From: Actinophytocola oryzae
GTDB lineage: Bacteria; Actinomycetota; Actinomycetes; Mycobacteriales; Pseudonocardiaceae
Length of the DNA: 64,000 nucleotides
Reading direction: 5' to 3'
Assembly (NCBI RefSeq): GCF_004364325.1
Contig: NZ_SOCP01000008.1
Location: forward strand, 310,001-374,000
The translations under genes and the position numbers were made by a program. This document shows, piece by piece, positions 24,665 to 33,569 of the stretch. The number at the start of each line of letters is the position of its first letter. Position 1 is the stretch's first letter. Under the pieces are notes generated by a model that was not told the DNA's origin, made no database searches, and was given only the letters and a program-made list of their open reading frames with translations.

Positions 24665-25291
24665 GTGTCCACTGGTCCACTGGTCGGTGTGCTCGCGCTC
24701 CAGGGGGACGTGCGCGAGCACCTCGCCGCGCTCGAGCGGAGTGGCGCCCGCGCGACCACTGTCCGCCGCGCGGCCGAGCTGTCCGAAGTGGACGGTCTGG
24801 TCCTGCCGGGTGGCGAGTCGACCACGATGTCGCGGCTGCTCGACATCTTCGAGCTGCTGGACCCGCTGCGGGAGCGCATCGAGGCGGGCATGCCCGTGTA
24901 TGGGTCGTGCGCCGGGATGATCCTCCTGGCCGGCAAGGTGCTCGACGGGCGTGAGGACCAGCACCAGCTCGGCGGCCTCGACATGATCGTGCGCCGCAAC
25001 GCGTTCGGCAGGCAGGTCGACTCCTTCGAGGAGGATCTCGAGTTCGTCGGGATAGCGGACCGGGTCCACGCCGTCTTCATCAGGGCGCCGTGGGTAGAGT
25101 CCGCCTCTTCCGAGGTCGAGGTGCTCGCCCGTGTCGGCGATGACCCGCAGGTCCCCGGGGGTGAGGCCGCCGCCGGTAGGATCGTCGCGGTTCGTCAGGG
25201 CCCGGTACTGGCCACGGCGTTCCACCCCGAGCTGACGGGGGACACGCGCGTACACGGACTGTTCGTAGAGATGGTGGAGGGTAAGTCGTGA
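24665..25291 (+). CDS. pdxT: Pyridoxal 5'-phosphate synthase glutaminase, PdxT subunit
   Basis: 208 residues, class I glutamine amidotransferase. LPGGESTTM oxyanion region, nucleophile Cys in YGSCAGM (about residue 81), catalytic His/Glu in AFHPELTGD near the C-terminus. It supplies ammonia to PdxS. GTG start with AGGAGG 8 bases upstream. Overlaps yebC by 4 bases, as in the mycobacterial order pdxT-yebC. Confidence 0.97.
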   Translation: MSTGPLVGVLALQGDVREHLAALERSGARATTVRRAAELSEVDGLVLPGGESTTMSRLLDIFELLDPLRERIEAGMPVYGSCAGMILLAGKVLDGREDQHQLGGLDMIVRRNAFGRQVDSFEEDLEFVGIADRVHAVFIRAPWVESASSEVEVLARVGDDPQVPGGEAAAGRIVAVRQGPVLATAFHPELTGDTRVHGLFVEMVEGKS

Positions 25292-26040
25292 GCGGCCACT
25301 CAAAATGGGCTACTACGAAGCACAAGAAGGCCGCACTCGATGCCAAGCGGGGCAAGCTCTTCGCGAAGCTGATCAAGAACATCGAGGTCGCGGCGCGGAC
25401 CGGCGGCGGTGATCCGGACGGCAACCCGACCCTGTTCGACGCCATCCAGAAGGCCAAGAAGAACTCGGTCCCGCAGGACAACATCGAGCGCGCCCGCAAG
25501 CGCGGCGGCGGCGAGGAGGCCGGCGGCGCCGACTGGCAGACGATCATGTACGAGGGCTACGGCCCCAACGGCGTCGCCGTGCTGATCGAGTGCCTCACCG
25601 ACAACCGCAACCGCGCCGCCTCCGAGGTCCGCACCGCGATGACCCGCAACGGCGGCAACATGGCCGACCCGGGCTCGGTCGCCTACCTGTTCAACCGCAA
25701 GGGCGTCGTGATCCTGCCCAAGAACGGCCTCTCCGAGGACGACGTGCTCATGGCCGTCCTCGATGCGGGTGCCGAGGAGGTCAACGACCTCGGCGAGAGC
25801 TTCGAGGTGGTCTCCGAGGCGACCGACCTGGTCGGCGTGCGCCAGGCGCTCCAGGGCGCGGGCTACGACTACGAGTCGGCCGAGGCGAGCTTCCTGCCGT
25901 CGGTCAGCGTGCCCCTCGACGCCGACGGCGCACGCAAGGTCTTCCGCCTGATCGACGCCCTCGAGGACAGCGACGACGTGCAGAACGTGTACGCCAACTT
26001 CGACATCTCAGACGACGTGATGGCCGAGGTCGATGCATAA
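25288..26040 (+). CDS. YebC/PmpR family protein
   Basis: 250 residues with the invariant start MSGHSKWATTKHKKAALDAK and the MYEGYGPNGVAVLIE and LTDNRNRAASEVR motifs. The family comprises cytoplasmic proteins reported as transcriptional regulators and, more recently, as ribosome-associated factors easing stalling on proline-rich stretches. Several genes in this window encode proline-rich stretches. In mycobacteria it also lies just upstream of ruvCAB, here separated by accessory genes. Confidence 0.95.
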   Translation: MSGHSKWATTKHKKAALDAKRGKLFAKLIKNIEVAARTGGGDPDGNPTLFDAIQKAKKNSVPQDNIERARKRGGGEEAGGADWQTIMYEGYGPNGVAVLIECLTDNRNRAASEVRTAMTRNGGNMADPGSVAYLFNRKGVVILPKNGLSEDDVLMAVLDAGAEEVNDLGESFEVVSEATDLVGVRQALQGAGYDYESAEASFLPSVSVPLDADGARKVFRLIDALEDSDDVQNVYANFDISDDVMAEVDA

Positions 26041-26656
26041 TTCCGCCTTACCGCCACAGCGGGTCCCGGCCGGTGTGCTGGCCGGGGTGACGCTGTGGCG
26101 GTTGGCGGTCGCGACGTGCGCGTTCACCGGCGGCAGGACCCACGAGCCGCGTTCGCCGTGGCTGCGCGGTGCGACGAGCGTGCTGTTGCTGCTGGTCTGC
26201 GTCACGTTCCTGGGGGTCATCGAGGGCGGCCTCGACGACACGTGGTCGCTGTTCGAGCACCTGGTCACGCCGCTGGTCGTGCTCGTCGACCTCGTGGCCG
26301 TCGGCCGCAGCCAGGCGAACGTCCGCTGGTGGCACCCGCTCACCTGGGTGGTGTTCCCGGCCGCGTACCTGGTGTACTTCATCGCCGCCGACCCCGGCCT
26401 GTACGGCAGCTTCCTCGACCCGGACGCCGCCGACTTCGTCGGTGTCGTCGCCGCGTTCCTCGCCGCGTTCCTCGCCGCGGTCGTGGCGGCGGGCTACGTG
26501 CTCTACGCCGTCCTCAAGCTGAAGACGGCCATCGCCCACGCCGCGTCCCCGCAGACCCAGTGGCAACCCGCGCAGCAGTGGCCCGGGCAGCCTGCCCAGT
26601 GGGCGCAGCCGCGGCAACTCCAGTACCCGTACCCACAGCAGGGGCGCAGGCCGTGA
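26033..26656 (+). CDS. Pr6Pr-like integral membrane protein
   Basis: 207 residues, about five to six membrane helices, then a Gln/Pro-rich cytoplasmic tail (TQWQPAQQWPGQPAQWAQP). The pattern EHLVTPLVVLVDLVAV followed by WWHPLTWVVFPAAYLVYFI resembles the Pr6Pr/FAR-17a group. Function unknown. It overlaps the yebC stop by 8 bases and the next gene by 4. Confidence 0.75.
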   Translation: MHNSALPPQRVPAGVLAGVTLWRLAVATCAFTGGRTHEPRSPWLRGATSVLLLLVCVTFLGVIEGGLDDTWSLFEHLVTPLVVLVDLVAVGRSQANVRWWHPLTWVVFPAAYLVYFIAADPGLYGSFLDPDAADFVGVVAAFLAAFLAAVVAAGYVLYAVLKLKTAIAHAASPQTQWQPAQQWPGQPAQWAQPRQLQYPYPQQGRRP

Positions 26657-27168
26657 CCGAGGACGACGAGCTCACCGCGGCGGAACGACGGCTGCGTGAC
26701 CATCTCGTCGCGCAGGCGGACGCACGCGGCAAGGCGATCGTCGAGGTCGCGGGCGACCGGGACGGCGCCCCGTACACGTTCTCCGTCGGCGCGTGGCAGC
26801 GTCTCGGCGTGCCGGAGGCGGTCACCATCGGCCTACCGGAGGGCGTCGGCAGCCAGCTGATCGACACCTACGTCGAGCGGGCGAGCCAGGGCGAGAAGTT
26901 CTCCCCCGGCCAGGTGTGGGACGACCTGCTGGAAGGCGTGCTCGTCACCGTCGAGCGGGTCAACAAGGGCCACTACTTCGAGTTCTTCGGCAGCGCGTTC
27001 CTCGTCCACCCGGAGGGCGACTTCGAGGCGGTGCAGCTGATCACCGCCACTCCGCAGGACTACTGGCCGTGGGAGGCCGACGGCCCGCCCGGTTTCGCCC
27101 TGTGGCAGCCGATCCTGACCGAGAGCGGCGTCCCGGAGAGCTGGACCCCGGGCGTCGACGGCCCTTGA
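26653..27168 (+). CDS. DUF4262-like protein
   Basis: 171 residues, acidic, no signal peptide. APYTFSVGAWQRLGVPEAVTIG and the later QLITATPQDYWPWE resemble DUF4262, a family without known function. GTG at 26653 is coupled to the upstream membrane protein (GTGA). The family call rests on a few motifs only. Confidence 0.6.
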   Translation: MTEDDELTAAERRLRDHLVAQADARGKAIVEVAGDRDGAPYTFSVGAWQRLGVPEAVTIGLPEGVGSQLIDTYVERASQGEKFSPGQVWDDLLEGVLVTVERVNKGHYFEFFGSAFLVHPEGDFEAVQLITATPQDYWPWEADGPPGFALWQPILTESGVPESWTPGVDGP

Positions 27169-27632
27169 CCGTCCACATCGGACCACTCACGCCGGAGCAC
27201 GCGGGCGAGGCGCTCACGCTCCAGCGTGCCGCCTATGTCACCGAAGCGCAGTTCTACGACGCCCCGAACCTCCCGCCCCTCACCGAGACCCTGACCGAGC
27301 TGCGCGCCGAGCTGACGAACGGTGTGCTCGCTTTCGGTGCCTGGCTGGGAACCCGGCTCGCCGGTTGCGTCAGAGGCCGGGTCGACGGCGACCGCATGGA
27401 GGTCGCCAGGTTCGCCGTCGCCCCTGACCTGCAAGGGAAAGGCATCGGCACGGCGCTGCTCGCCACGGCGGAGGACGCCGCGCCCCGGGAGGTCCGCACG
27501 TTCTGGCTCGTGACCGGCGCGTCCAGTGAGGCCAGTCAGCGCCTGTACCGAAGGGCCGGTTTCGCGATCGTCGGCGACGGCACCGACTCGGCAGGCGTCG
27601 CACTGGTCCTGCTGGAGAAAGTCCGTTCCTGA
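27165..27632 (+). CDS. GNAT family N-acetyltransferase
   Basis: 155 residues from TTG at 27165, overlapping the previous stop (TTGA). Motif A of the acetyl-CoA site is VAPDLQGKGIGTALL (about residues 85-99), followed by the SSEASQRLYRRAGF helix. Acceptor unknown. Last gene of a tightly packed run starting at pdxT; a hairpin follows. Confidence 0.88.
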   Translation: MTVHIGPLTPEHAGEALTLQRAAYVTEAQFYDAPNLPPLTETLTELRAELTNGVLAFGAWLGTRLAGCVRGRVDGDRMEVARFAVAPDLQGKGIGTALLATAEDAAPREVRTFWLVTGASSEASQRLYRRAGFAIVGDGTDSAGVALVLLEKVRS

Positions 27633-27642
27633 AGAACGCGAA

Positions 27643-27670
27643 ATCCGCATAGGGCAAACGGTCTGCGGAT
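27643..27670 (+). terminator. Possible terminator after the GNAT gene
   Basis: ATCCGCA / TGCGGAT, a 7-bp stem with a 14-base loop, 11 bases past the stop codon. Weak but well placed. Confidence 0.4.
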
Positions 27671-27720
27671 CAGTCGCGTAGCCTCACCGCGCCGGCTCCC
27701 GACGACGAAGGCGAACCCGG

Positions 27721-28416
27721 ATGATCATTTATGGCTGGAAGACGTACGTCCACGTACTGGCCGTGCTGCACCTGGTCTGCGGCCGGTGCGGCAACACGTC
27801 GGAGCAGGTGCTGCGCAAGCTGACGACCAAGTTCACGTTGTTCTGGATCCCGCTGTTCCCGATCAACAAGAAGCACACGCTGTTCTGCACGGCATGCGAG
27901 CACGAACAGCGCATTCCGGGCGCACAGGCCAAACAACTGGTCGCCACCGGCGGCATGCCGCCGGGAATGCCGGGAATGTCACCAGGAATGCCCTCGCCGG
28001 GAATGCCGGCCGCTGGGACGACCCCGGCAGGGATGCCGTCCACGGGAATGCCCTCGCCGGGAATGCCGCCCGTCGGGATGCAGGCGCCGGGAACGCCCGG
28101 CGGCGTGCCGCCCGCGGGCGGTTACGCGCCCGGTATGCCCGCTCCGGCGATGTACGGCACCCCGCAGCCAGGCATGCCCGTGCCGGGTATGGGAACCCCG
28201 CCACCCGGAATGCCCGCCGCGCCCGGAATGCCCGCCCCCGGCGCCTTCCCGCCCGGCACCCCGATGATGCCCGGCCCGGGCACCCCGCCACCCGGCATCC
28301 CGGCCGCCGGCCCCTACGGACCACCCAACCCACCCCAGTACCCGCCCCACGGCTACCCGCCACAACCGCCGTACCCGCCGCCCGGCCACCCACCCCAGGG
28401 GTACGGTCACCGCTGA
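27721..28416 (+). CDS. Zinc-ribbon protein with GMP-rich repeat tail
   Basis: 231 residues. N-terminal about 75 residues hold a four-Cys zinc ribbon (CGRCGN...CTACEHEQ) around a short hydrophobic stretch FTLFWIPLFPINKK, a layout seen in zinc-ribbon proteins that may sit at the membrane. The rest is low complexity, dominated by PGMP units (for example SPGMPSPGMPAAG), turning into a PPQYPPHGYPPQPPYPP tail. The pattern GMP/GTP-P recurs more than fifteen times. Function unknown. The 27-base gap to the metallophosphoesterase suggests an operon. Confidence 0.7.
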   Translation: MIIYGWKTYVHVLAVLHLVCGRCGNTSEQVLRKLTTKFTLFWIPLFPINKKHTLFCTACEHEQRIPGAQAKQLVATGGMPPGMPGMSPGMPSPGMPAAGTTPAGMPSTGMPSPGMPPVGMQAPGTPGGVPPAGGYAPGMPAPAMYGTPQPGMPVPGMGTPPPGMPAAPGMPAPGAFPPGTPMMPGPGTPPPGIPAAGPYGPPNPPQYPPHGYPPQPPYPPPGHPPQGYGHR

Positions 28417-28443
28417 CGACTTCCGGCGAGTGCCCCCCACTCC

Positions 28444-30177
28444 GTGGACATGGCGTCGATCTTGCACCACGCTGTACTGATGCCACGACCACGACCCAAG
28501 GACATGTCCGAGGCGGAGCTGGGCTTCCGACCGCAGAAGGCGGTCCGGTGGCTGGCACCCAAAGTGCTGATCGCCACGGGAGTGCAGTCGCTCATCGCGG
28601 AGATCTTCGGGTCGTACGCGGACAAACGCGAACTACAGGCCGGCCTCCCCGCCGAGGTGCACGACCACAGCGAACACGAGGAGCTGTGGCTCGACTACGT
28701 GGCCGACCTCGGCGACGGGTTCGACGCCACCTTCTCGGTCGCGTCCGTGCTCGCCGCGCCGACCCTCGATCTCGACGGCCGCACCCAACGGGGCAGGCTC
28801 CTGGTCATGGGCGGCGACGAGGTCTACCCCGCCGCGTCGACCACCGGCTACGAGGACCGCTCCAAGGGCGTCTACCGGGCGGCGCTGCCGACCGTCGCGC
28901 CGGACGCGCCGACCCTGTTCGCGTTACCGGGCAACCACGACTGGTACGACGGACTCACCTCCTTCCTCCGCGTCTTCGCCCAGCGGCGACCCTTCGGCGG
29001 CTGGCGCACCGAGCAGACACGCAGCTACTTCGCCGTGAAGCTGCCGCACCGCTGGTGGCTCTACGCCATCGACACCCAGTTCGACGACTACGTCGACGCA
29101 CCACAGCTCGAGTACTTCCGCGACGCCTCGAAGGAGCTGCGGGAGGGCGACGCGGTCATCCTGTGCACGTCGACACCCGCGTGGGTGGAGGCGGGCTCCG
29201 GCGCGGAGGCCAAGGGCTACGACACGTTCGAGTTCTTCCAGCGCGAGATCATCCGCCCGAAGGGCGCGGACGTCCGCGTCATGCTGTCCGGCGACAAGCA
29301 CCACTACTCGCGCTACGCCGAGCAGGACGGCACCGGCCAGCTGATCACCTCCGGCCTCGGCGGCGCGTACCTCGCCGCGACGCACAACCTCCCGGCCGCG
29401 CTGACGCTCCCGCCGCCGCAGTCGCGGGTGCGGGAACCGGCCGAACAGAAGCATTTCGGGCTCAGGACCCGCTACCCGGCCCACACCGACCGGATGGCGA
29501 AGGGCATCTTCGCGCTGCCGTGGCGCAACCCGGGCTTCTGGGGGCTCACCGGCGTGGCACAGCTCGTCGCGACGATGGCCGTCCTGTATGGACTGACCGA
29601 GTCGGGAACCCGGCACAGCGTGTTCGGTCTGCTGGCGGCCTGGGCCCCGGCAGTGGTGATCGCGGTGGTGCTGCTGGCGGCGGGCGTCGCGTTCGCGAGC
29701 CTCGACCAACCGAGGCGGGACCGGAAGAACGTCGTGGCCGGCGTGCTGCACGCGTTGGCGCACCTGGCGTTGAGCACCGGCTGGGCGCTGGTGATCCGCT
29801 GGCTCTACCACGACGTCCTCCCGGACGGCCCCGCGAACGACTGGCTCGTGTTCCTGGTCGCCGCAGTGGGCACGCCCGTGGTGGTCGGCTTCCTCGACGC
29901 CGAGCTGGTCGCGCTGTACCTGCTCGTCGCGAGCGGCCTCGGCATCAACGTCAACGAGGTGATGGCCGGTCAGAGCATCGAGGACCACAAGGGTTTCCTG
30001 CGCCTGCGCATAGCCCGCGACGGCACGTTGACGGTCTACCCCGTCAAGATCGACCGCGTGTGCCGGGCCTGGCGCCCCAACCCGAACGGCGGCCCGGCCG
30101 ACCCGTGGCTCCTCCCGGCCGAACCACTGCGGGCCGCCCTGATCGAACCCCCGATCAGGATCCCGCGACATCGTTGA
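28444..30177 (+). CDS. Metallophosphoesterase with C-terminal membrane helices
   Basis: 577 residues. Calcineurin-like motifs: DLGDGFDAT (about residue 88, apparently replacing the usual DxH), GGDEVYP (about 121), GNHDWYDG (about 162) and SGDKHHYSRY (about 282). From about 360 to 500 there are several hydrophobic segments, so the enzyme is probably membrane-anchored with a cytoplasmic catalytic head. Substrate unknown. The start is uncertain: GTG 28444, ATG 28450 and ATG 28480 are all in frame and none has a clear ribosome site. Confidence 0.82.
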   Translation: MDMASILHHAVLMPRPRPKDMSEAELGFRPQKAVRWLAPKVLIATGVQSLIAEIFGSYADKRELQAGLPAEVHDHSEHEELWLDYVADLGDGFDATFSVASVLAAPTLDLDGRTQRGRLLVMGGDEVYPAASTTGYEDRSKGVYRAALPTVAPDAPTLFALPGNHDWYDGLTSFLRVFAQRRPFGGWRTEQTRSYFAVKLPHRWWLYAIDTQFDDYVDAPQLEYFRDASKELREGDAVILCTSTPAWVEAGSGAEAKGYDTFEFFQREIIRPKGADVRVMLSGDKHHYSRYAEQDGTGQLITSGLGGAYLAATHNLPAALTLPPPQSRVREPAEQKHFGLRTRYPAHTDRMAKGIFALPWRNPGFWGLTGVAQLVATMAVLYGLTESGTRHSVFGLLAAWAPAVVIAVVLLAAGVAFASLDQPRRDRKNVVAGVLHALAHLALSTGWALVIRWLYHDVLPDGPANDWLVFLVAAVGTPVVVGFLDAELVALYLLVASGLGINVNEVMAGQSIEDHKGFLRLRIARDGTLTVYPVKIDRVCRAWRPNPNGGPADPWLLPAEPLRAALIEPPIRIPRHR

Positions 30178-30192
30178 ACCACAGGGAAAGGG

Positions 30193-30233
30193 GCCGGGGC
30201 GGATGGGGAGGGGGTGCCCGCACCCGCCCCGGC
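30193..30233. terminator. Bidirectional terminator
   Basis: Perfect 10-bp outer stem GCCGGGGCGG / CCGCCCCGGC enclosing an inner GGGTG-CCCG-CACCC hairpin. It lies between the metallophosphoesterase stop (30177) and the convergent glucoamylase-like gene (ends 30243). Confidence 0.75.
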
Positions 30234-30242
30234 GTCAGGAGG

Positions 30243-31772
30243 TCACTGGCGGCGGGGGAGGTTGAACTCCTCCATCGCCATGACCGGCCGCAGGTGCTTG
30301 GTCGCGCCGCCCTTGACGAAGGCGTCACGCAGCACGTCGTGGCCGAGCAGGTTGCCGAGCGCACCCATGATCATCCCCTGGTCCAGCGCCAGGTAGCGCT
30401 TGGCCACCTTGCCCGACCGTACGGCGATCGCGTCGTAGTAGCCGCCAGGGCCGTAGCTGTCGAAGTCCCGGCGCAGCTTCGCCAGCTCGACAGCGGCCGC
30501 CTTCGGTTGGTACGGCAGGGCGAGCACGACCGCGTGCGGGGTCACCACGCCGTCGCCGTACGAGGTGGGCAGCGGCACCGCGTCGCGGCAGCCCTCGAAA
30601 CCGACGTCCACCGACGTCCGCTCCTGGTCACTCGTGTAGCCGGGCGTGTCCAGCCCCATGATGTCGACGCCGTACTCGCGGTAGCCGCCGTCCGGGTCGG
30701 ACGACGGAGAGAAGCCCCAGTAGCCGTAGCCGGCGTCGTGCAGGCCGTGCTCGATCTGGCCACGCACGTAGACGGAGTGCTGCCGTGCCCACGAGTTTCG
30801 GCCCCACGACACCTCGGGGACGAACATGTCCGGCATCAGCTCCTCGAACATGTCACCGCCCCAGGTCGGCACGAACCGCAGGCCACGGTAGGTGTAGGCG
30901 CCCTCGAACACCGGCACGCCGAGGTAGTCCACGAACCGGCCTGACGGCTTCTGCTCCTGCCAGCCCCAGTCGCACGTGTCCGGGAACGTCCGCCACGGCG
31001 CGAAGTAGTGCGCGGGCGGCACCTGGCCGAGCGAGATGGCCACGTACGTGATCATCCGCGTCTCGGAGGCGAACGAACCGTAGCTGTGGCACGTGTAGTA
31101 CACCTCGGGACCGACGCCGGTGTAGTTGCCCGGCAGCGAGCACTGGGGATCGGGCGGCCGTACGTCCCAGAAACCGCCGCGCATCAGCCCGGCAGGCACG
31201 TCCGGGCCGCGTGCCGCCACGTCGTAGTAGAACGAGAAGTCCATGGGCGCCAGCAACTTCTGCGCCAGCGACCGCACCTCGGGCACCGCGTTGCGCACGA
31301 CCATCAGCGCGGCCGCCAGCCACGCGTTGTCCACGCTCGACGCGAACGGGTACACGACCGACCCGTCCTCGGGCCACGTGTGCAGCAGCTCCAGCGTCGT
31401 CGGGTCGTACCAGTTGTAGAACTGGCCGGACGCCGGGTGCCGGGCAAGCCGCTCCACGGAGGACAGCGTGGTCCTGGTGCGCGTCACCAGCTCCCGGCGC
31501 GGGATCACGCCGAGCTTCTCGGCCACGACCGCCGACCACAGGTACGAGCCGATGTTCGTCGGCGACGTGTAGTGGGCGCGGGTGGCCGGGTCGAGCGCAC
31601 CGCCGATGTTGTCGGCGGGCAGCCCGGTCGCCGCCACGGTCATCGCCGTGAACGACCGCCACGTGTCGCGGACCAGCTGCGACTGCGACGGGACCGCCGC
31701 GGCGGCCGGGGTGGTCGGGGTGAGCAGGGCGGCCGCGAGCACCGCGACCCCGGCCAGTCGTAATCGGGACAT
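30243..31772 (-). CDS. Secreted glucoamylase-like (PF10091-type) protein
   Basis: 509 residues with a signal peptide (1-26, ending PAAAA). All-alpha barrel enzyme type. Signature regions are DIMGLDTPGYTSDQ, VVTPHAVVLALPYQPKAAAVEL and ALDQGMIMGALGNLL, which match the putative glucoamylase domain also present in GH144-type beta-1,2-glucanases. As last gene of the lacI-ABC operon (5 bases after the permease) it probably generates the sugar that the transporter imports. The glycan itself is unknown. ATG 31772 is the first good start; the frame upstream overlaps the permease. Confidence 0.82.
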   Translation of the reverse strand: MSRLRLAGVAVLAAALLTPTTPAAAAVPSQSQLVRDTWRSFTAMTVAATGLPADNIGGALDPATRAHYTSPTNIGSYLWSAVVAEKLGVIPRRELVTRTRTTLSSVERLARHPASGQFYNWYDPTTLELLHTWPEDGSVVYPFASSVDNAWLAAALMVVRNAVPEVRSLAQKLLAPMDFSFYYDVAARGPDVPAGLMRGGFWDVRPPDPQCSLPGNYTGVGPEVYYTCHSYGSFASETRMITYVAISLGQVPPAHYFAPWRTFPDTCDWGWQEQKPSGRFVDYLGVPVFEGAYTYRGLRFVPTWGGDMFEELMPDMFVPEVSWGRNSWARQHSVYVRGQIEHGLHDAGYGYWGFSPSSDPDGGYREYGVDIMGLDTPGYTSDQERTSVDVGFEGCRDAVPLPTSYGDGVVTPHAVVLALPYQPKAAAVELAKLRRDFDSYGPGGYYDAIAVRSGKVAKRYLALDQGMIMGALGNLLGHDVLRDAFVKGGATKHLRPVMAMEEFNLPRRQ

Positions 31773-31777
31773 AGCAC

Positions 31778-32617
31778 CTACTTCAGTCCGGTCGTCGCGA
31801 TACCGCGGACGAAATGACGTTGTAGCAGGACGAAAACAACGATCACCGGCAGCACGATCACGACGGAGCCCGCCAGCAGGATGTCGTACTCGGTGCGGTT
31901 CTGCCCGATCGCGTACAGCGCGAGCGCGACCGGCAGCGTGTAGGTCTCCTCCTCGGTGGCCGCGACGAGCGGCCACAGGAAGTTGTTCCAGGAACCCAGG
32001 AACGTGAGGATGCCGAGCGTCGCGAGCGCGGGCCGGCACAGTGGCAGCACGATCCGCCAGAAGATCCGCCACTCCGACGCGGCGTCGATGCGCGCGGCCT
32101 CCAGCAGGTCGTCGGGGATGGACAGGATGAACTGGCGCATCAGGAAGACGCCGAACGCCTGCGCCAGGTACGGCAGGATGAGCCCGGCCACCGTGTTGAC
32201 CAGCCCCAGGTTCGACGCCAGCACGAACAGCGGCACGATCGTGACCACGCTCGGCACCATCAGCGTCCCGAGCACGATGGCGAACAGCACGCGCCTGCCC
32301 GCGAACGGCAGCTTCGCGAGCGCGTACCCGGCCGCCGAGCAGAACAGCAGGTTGCCGACCGTGGTCACCACCGCGACGACCGCCGAGTTCGTGAAGTAGG
32401 TCGGGAAGTCGAGGCGGTCGAACAGGTTGCCGTAGTTGGCGAGGGACGGGTCGTGCGGCCACCACGTCGGCGGGTCCGCGCGGATCTCGCCCTCCGGCTT
32501 GAACGAGGACAGCAGCATCCACACGAACGGCCCGACGACGACCACGAGCCCACCGCACAGCACGAGGTACAGGACCGCCCTGGCGGCCCGGTCACGGGAA
32601 CGCAGGCGGTCAGTCAA
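31778..32617 (-). CDS. Carbohydrate ABC transporter permease, MalG type
   Basis: 279 residues, six membrane helices, EAA loop LEAARIDAASEWRIFWRIVL, typical CUT1 second permease. Overlaps the MalF-type gene by 8 bases. No ATPase gene is in the operon; such actinomycete systems commonly rely on a shared MsiK-type ATPase encoded elsewhere. Confidence 0.93.
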   Translation of the reverse strand: MTDRLRSRDRAARAVLYLVLCGGLVVVVGPFVWMLLSSFKPEGEIRADPPTWWPHDPSLANYGNLFDRLDFPTYFTNSAVVAVVTTVGNLLFCSAAGYALAKLPFAGRRVLFAIVLGTLMVPSVVTIVPLFVLASNLGLVNTVAGLILPYLAQAFGVFLMRQFILSIPDDLLEAARIDAASEWRIFWRIVLPLCRPALATLGILTFLGSWNNFLWPLVAATEEETYTLPVALALYAIGQNRTEYDILLAGSVVIVLPVIVVFVLLQRHFVRGIATTGLK

Positions 32618-33569
32618 CGTTGTTCCTCAGCAGCCGGAACCAGGCGATGGACAGCAGCACGACGACCACGAACAGCACGTAGCCCATGGCGGAGGCGTAG
32701 CCGTAGTTGCCGAAGCCGAACTGGTTGTAGGTGTGGTAGGCGAGCGAGAGCGTGGAGTCGAGCGGGCCGCCCTGCGTCATGACGAACGGCTCCTCGAAGA
32801 ACTGGACGTAGCCGATCGTGGTGATCACGGCGACGAACAGCATCGTCGGCCGCAGCATCGGCACGGTCAGGTGCCGGAACTGCGCGAACCGCCGCGCGCC
32901 GTCGATGGTGGCCGCCTCGTACAGGTCCTTCGGGATGGCCTGCAGCCCGGCGAGGAAGATCACCATGCCGAAGCCGAGGTTGCGCCACGCACCCATGACG
33001 ATCAACGTCGGCAGCGCGAAAGTCGGGTTGTTGAGCCAGTTCGGCCCGTCGACCCCGACGAGGCCGAGCACCTCGTTGGCGAGTCCCGTCTCCGGTTGCA
33101 GCAGGAACCGCCACACGACGGAGATCGCGACGATGCTCGTGACGACGGGCAGGTAGTAGCCGACCCGGAAGAAGGTCTGGAACCGCACGAGCCCGGAGTT
33201 GAGCCCGAGCGCGACCAGGAGCGAGAGCACCATGGTGAGCGGCACGCCGACCACGACGAACACGGCGGTGTTGCCCGCGGCGGTGAGGAACTTGTCGTCG
33301 CCGAACAGCCGCAGGTAGTTGTCGAGCCCGATGATGTTGACGTTGAAGGGCTCGAGGAGGTCGGTCCCACGCAGGTCGGTGACGCTCATGAACAGCGACA
33401 CGGCCACCGGTCCGGCCGTGAACGCCAGGAACAGCACGGCGAAGGGCAGCGCGAACCCCCACCCCGTGAGGGTCCGCGCCAGCCTCCCCGAGCCGGGTGC
33501 CCTACCACCCGACCCGGCAACAGGGACGCGGTCGACGACCACGACGGGCCGGCGCACCACCTCAGCCAC
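32610..33569 (-). CDS. Carbohydrate ABC transporter permease, MalF type
   Basis: 319 residues with six helices and EAA loop YEAATIDGARRFAQFRHLTVP. GTG start overlaps the end of the binding-protein gene by 8 bases. The cytoplasmic N-terminal extension is Arg/Pro-rich (residues 1-28). Pairs with the following MalG-type permease. Confidence 0.93.
   Translation of the reverse strand: MAEVVRRPVVVVDRVPVAGSGGRAPGSGRLARTLTGWGFALPFAVLFLAFTAGPVAVSLFMSVTDLRGTDLLEPFNVNIIGLDNYLRLFGDDKFLTAAGNTAVFVVVGVPLTMVLSLLVALGLNSGLVRFQTFFRVGYYLPVVTSIVAISVVWRFLLQPETGLANEVLGLVGVDGPNWLNNPTFALPTLIVMGAWRNLGFGMVIFLAGLQAIPKDLYEAATIDGARRFAQFRHLTVPMLRPTMLFVAVITTIGYVQFFEEPFVMTQGGPLDSTLSLAYHTYNQFGFGNYGYASAMGYVLFVVVVLLSIAWFRLLRNNVD

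Noticed and set aside
26095..27168. One 357-residue protein
   Set aside because: Its first half is out of frame with the clear membrane-protein gene at 26033-26656; only the part from GTG 26653 is real.
28444..30944. Long frame over the zinc-ribbon and phosphoesterase genes (27786-30944)
   Set aside because: Arg/Pro-rich shadow frame; the metallophosphoesterase frame has all family motifs.
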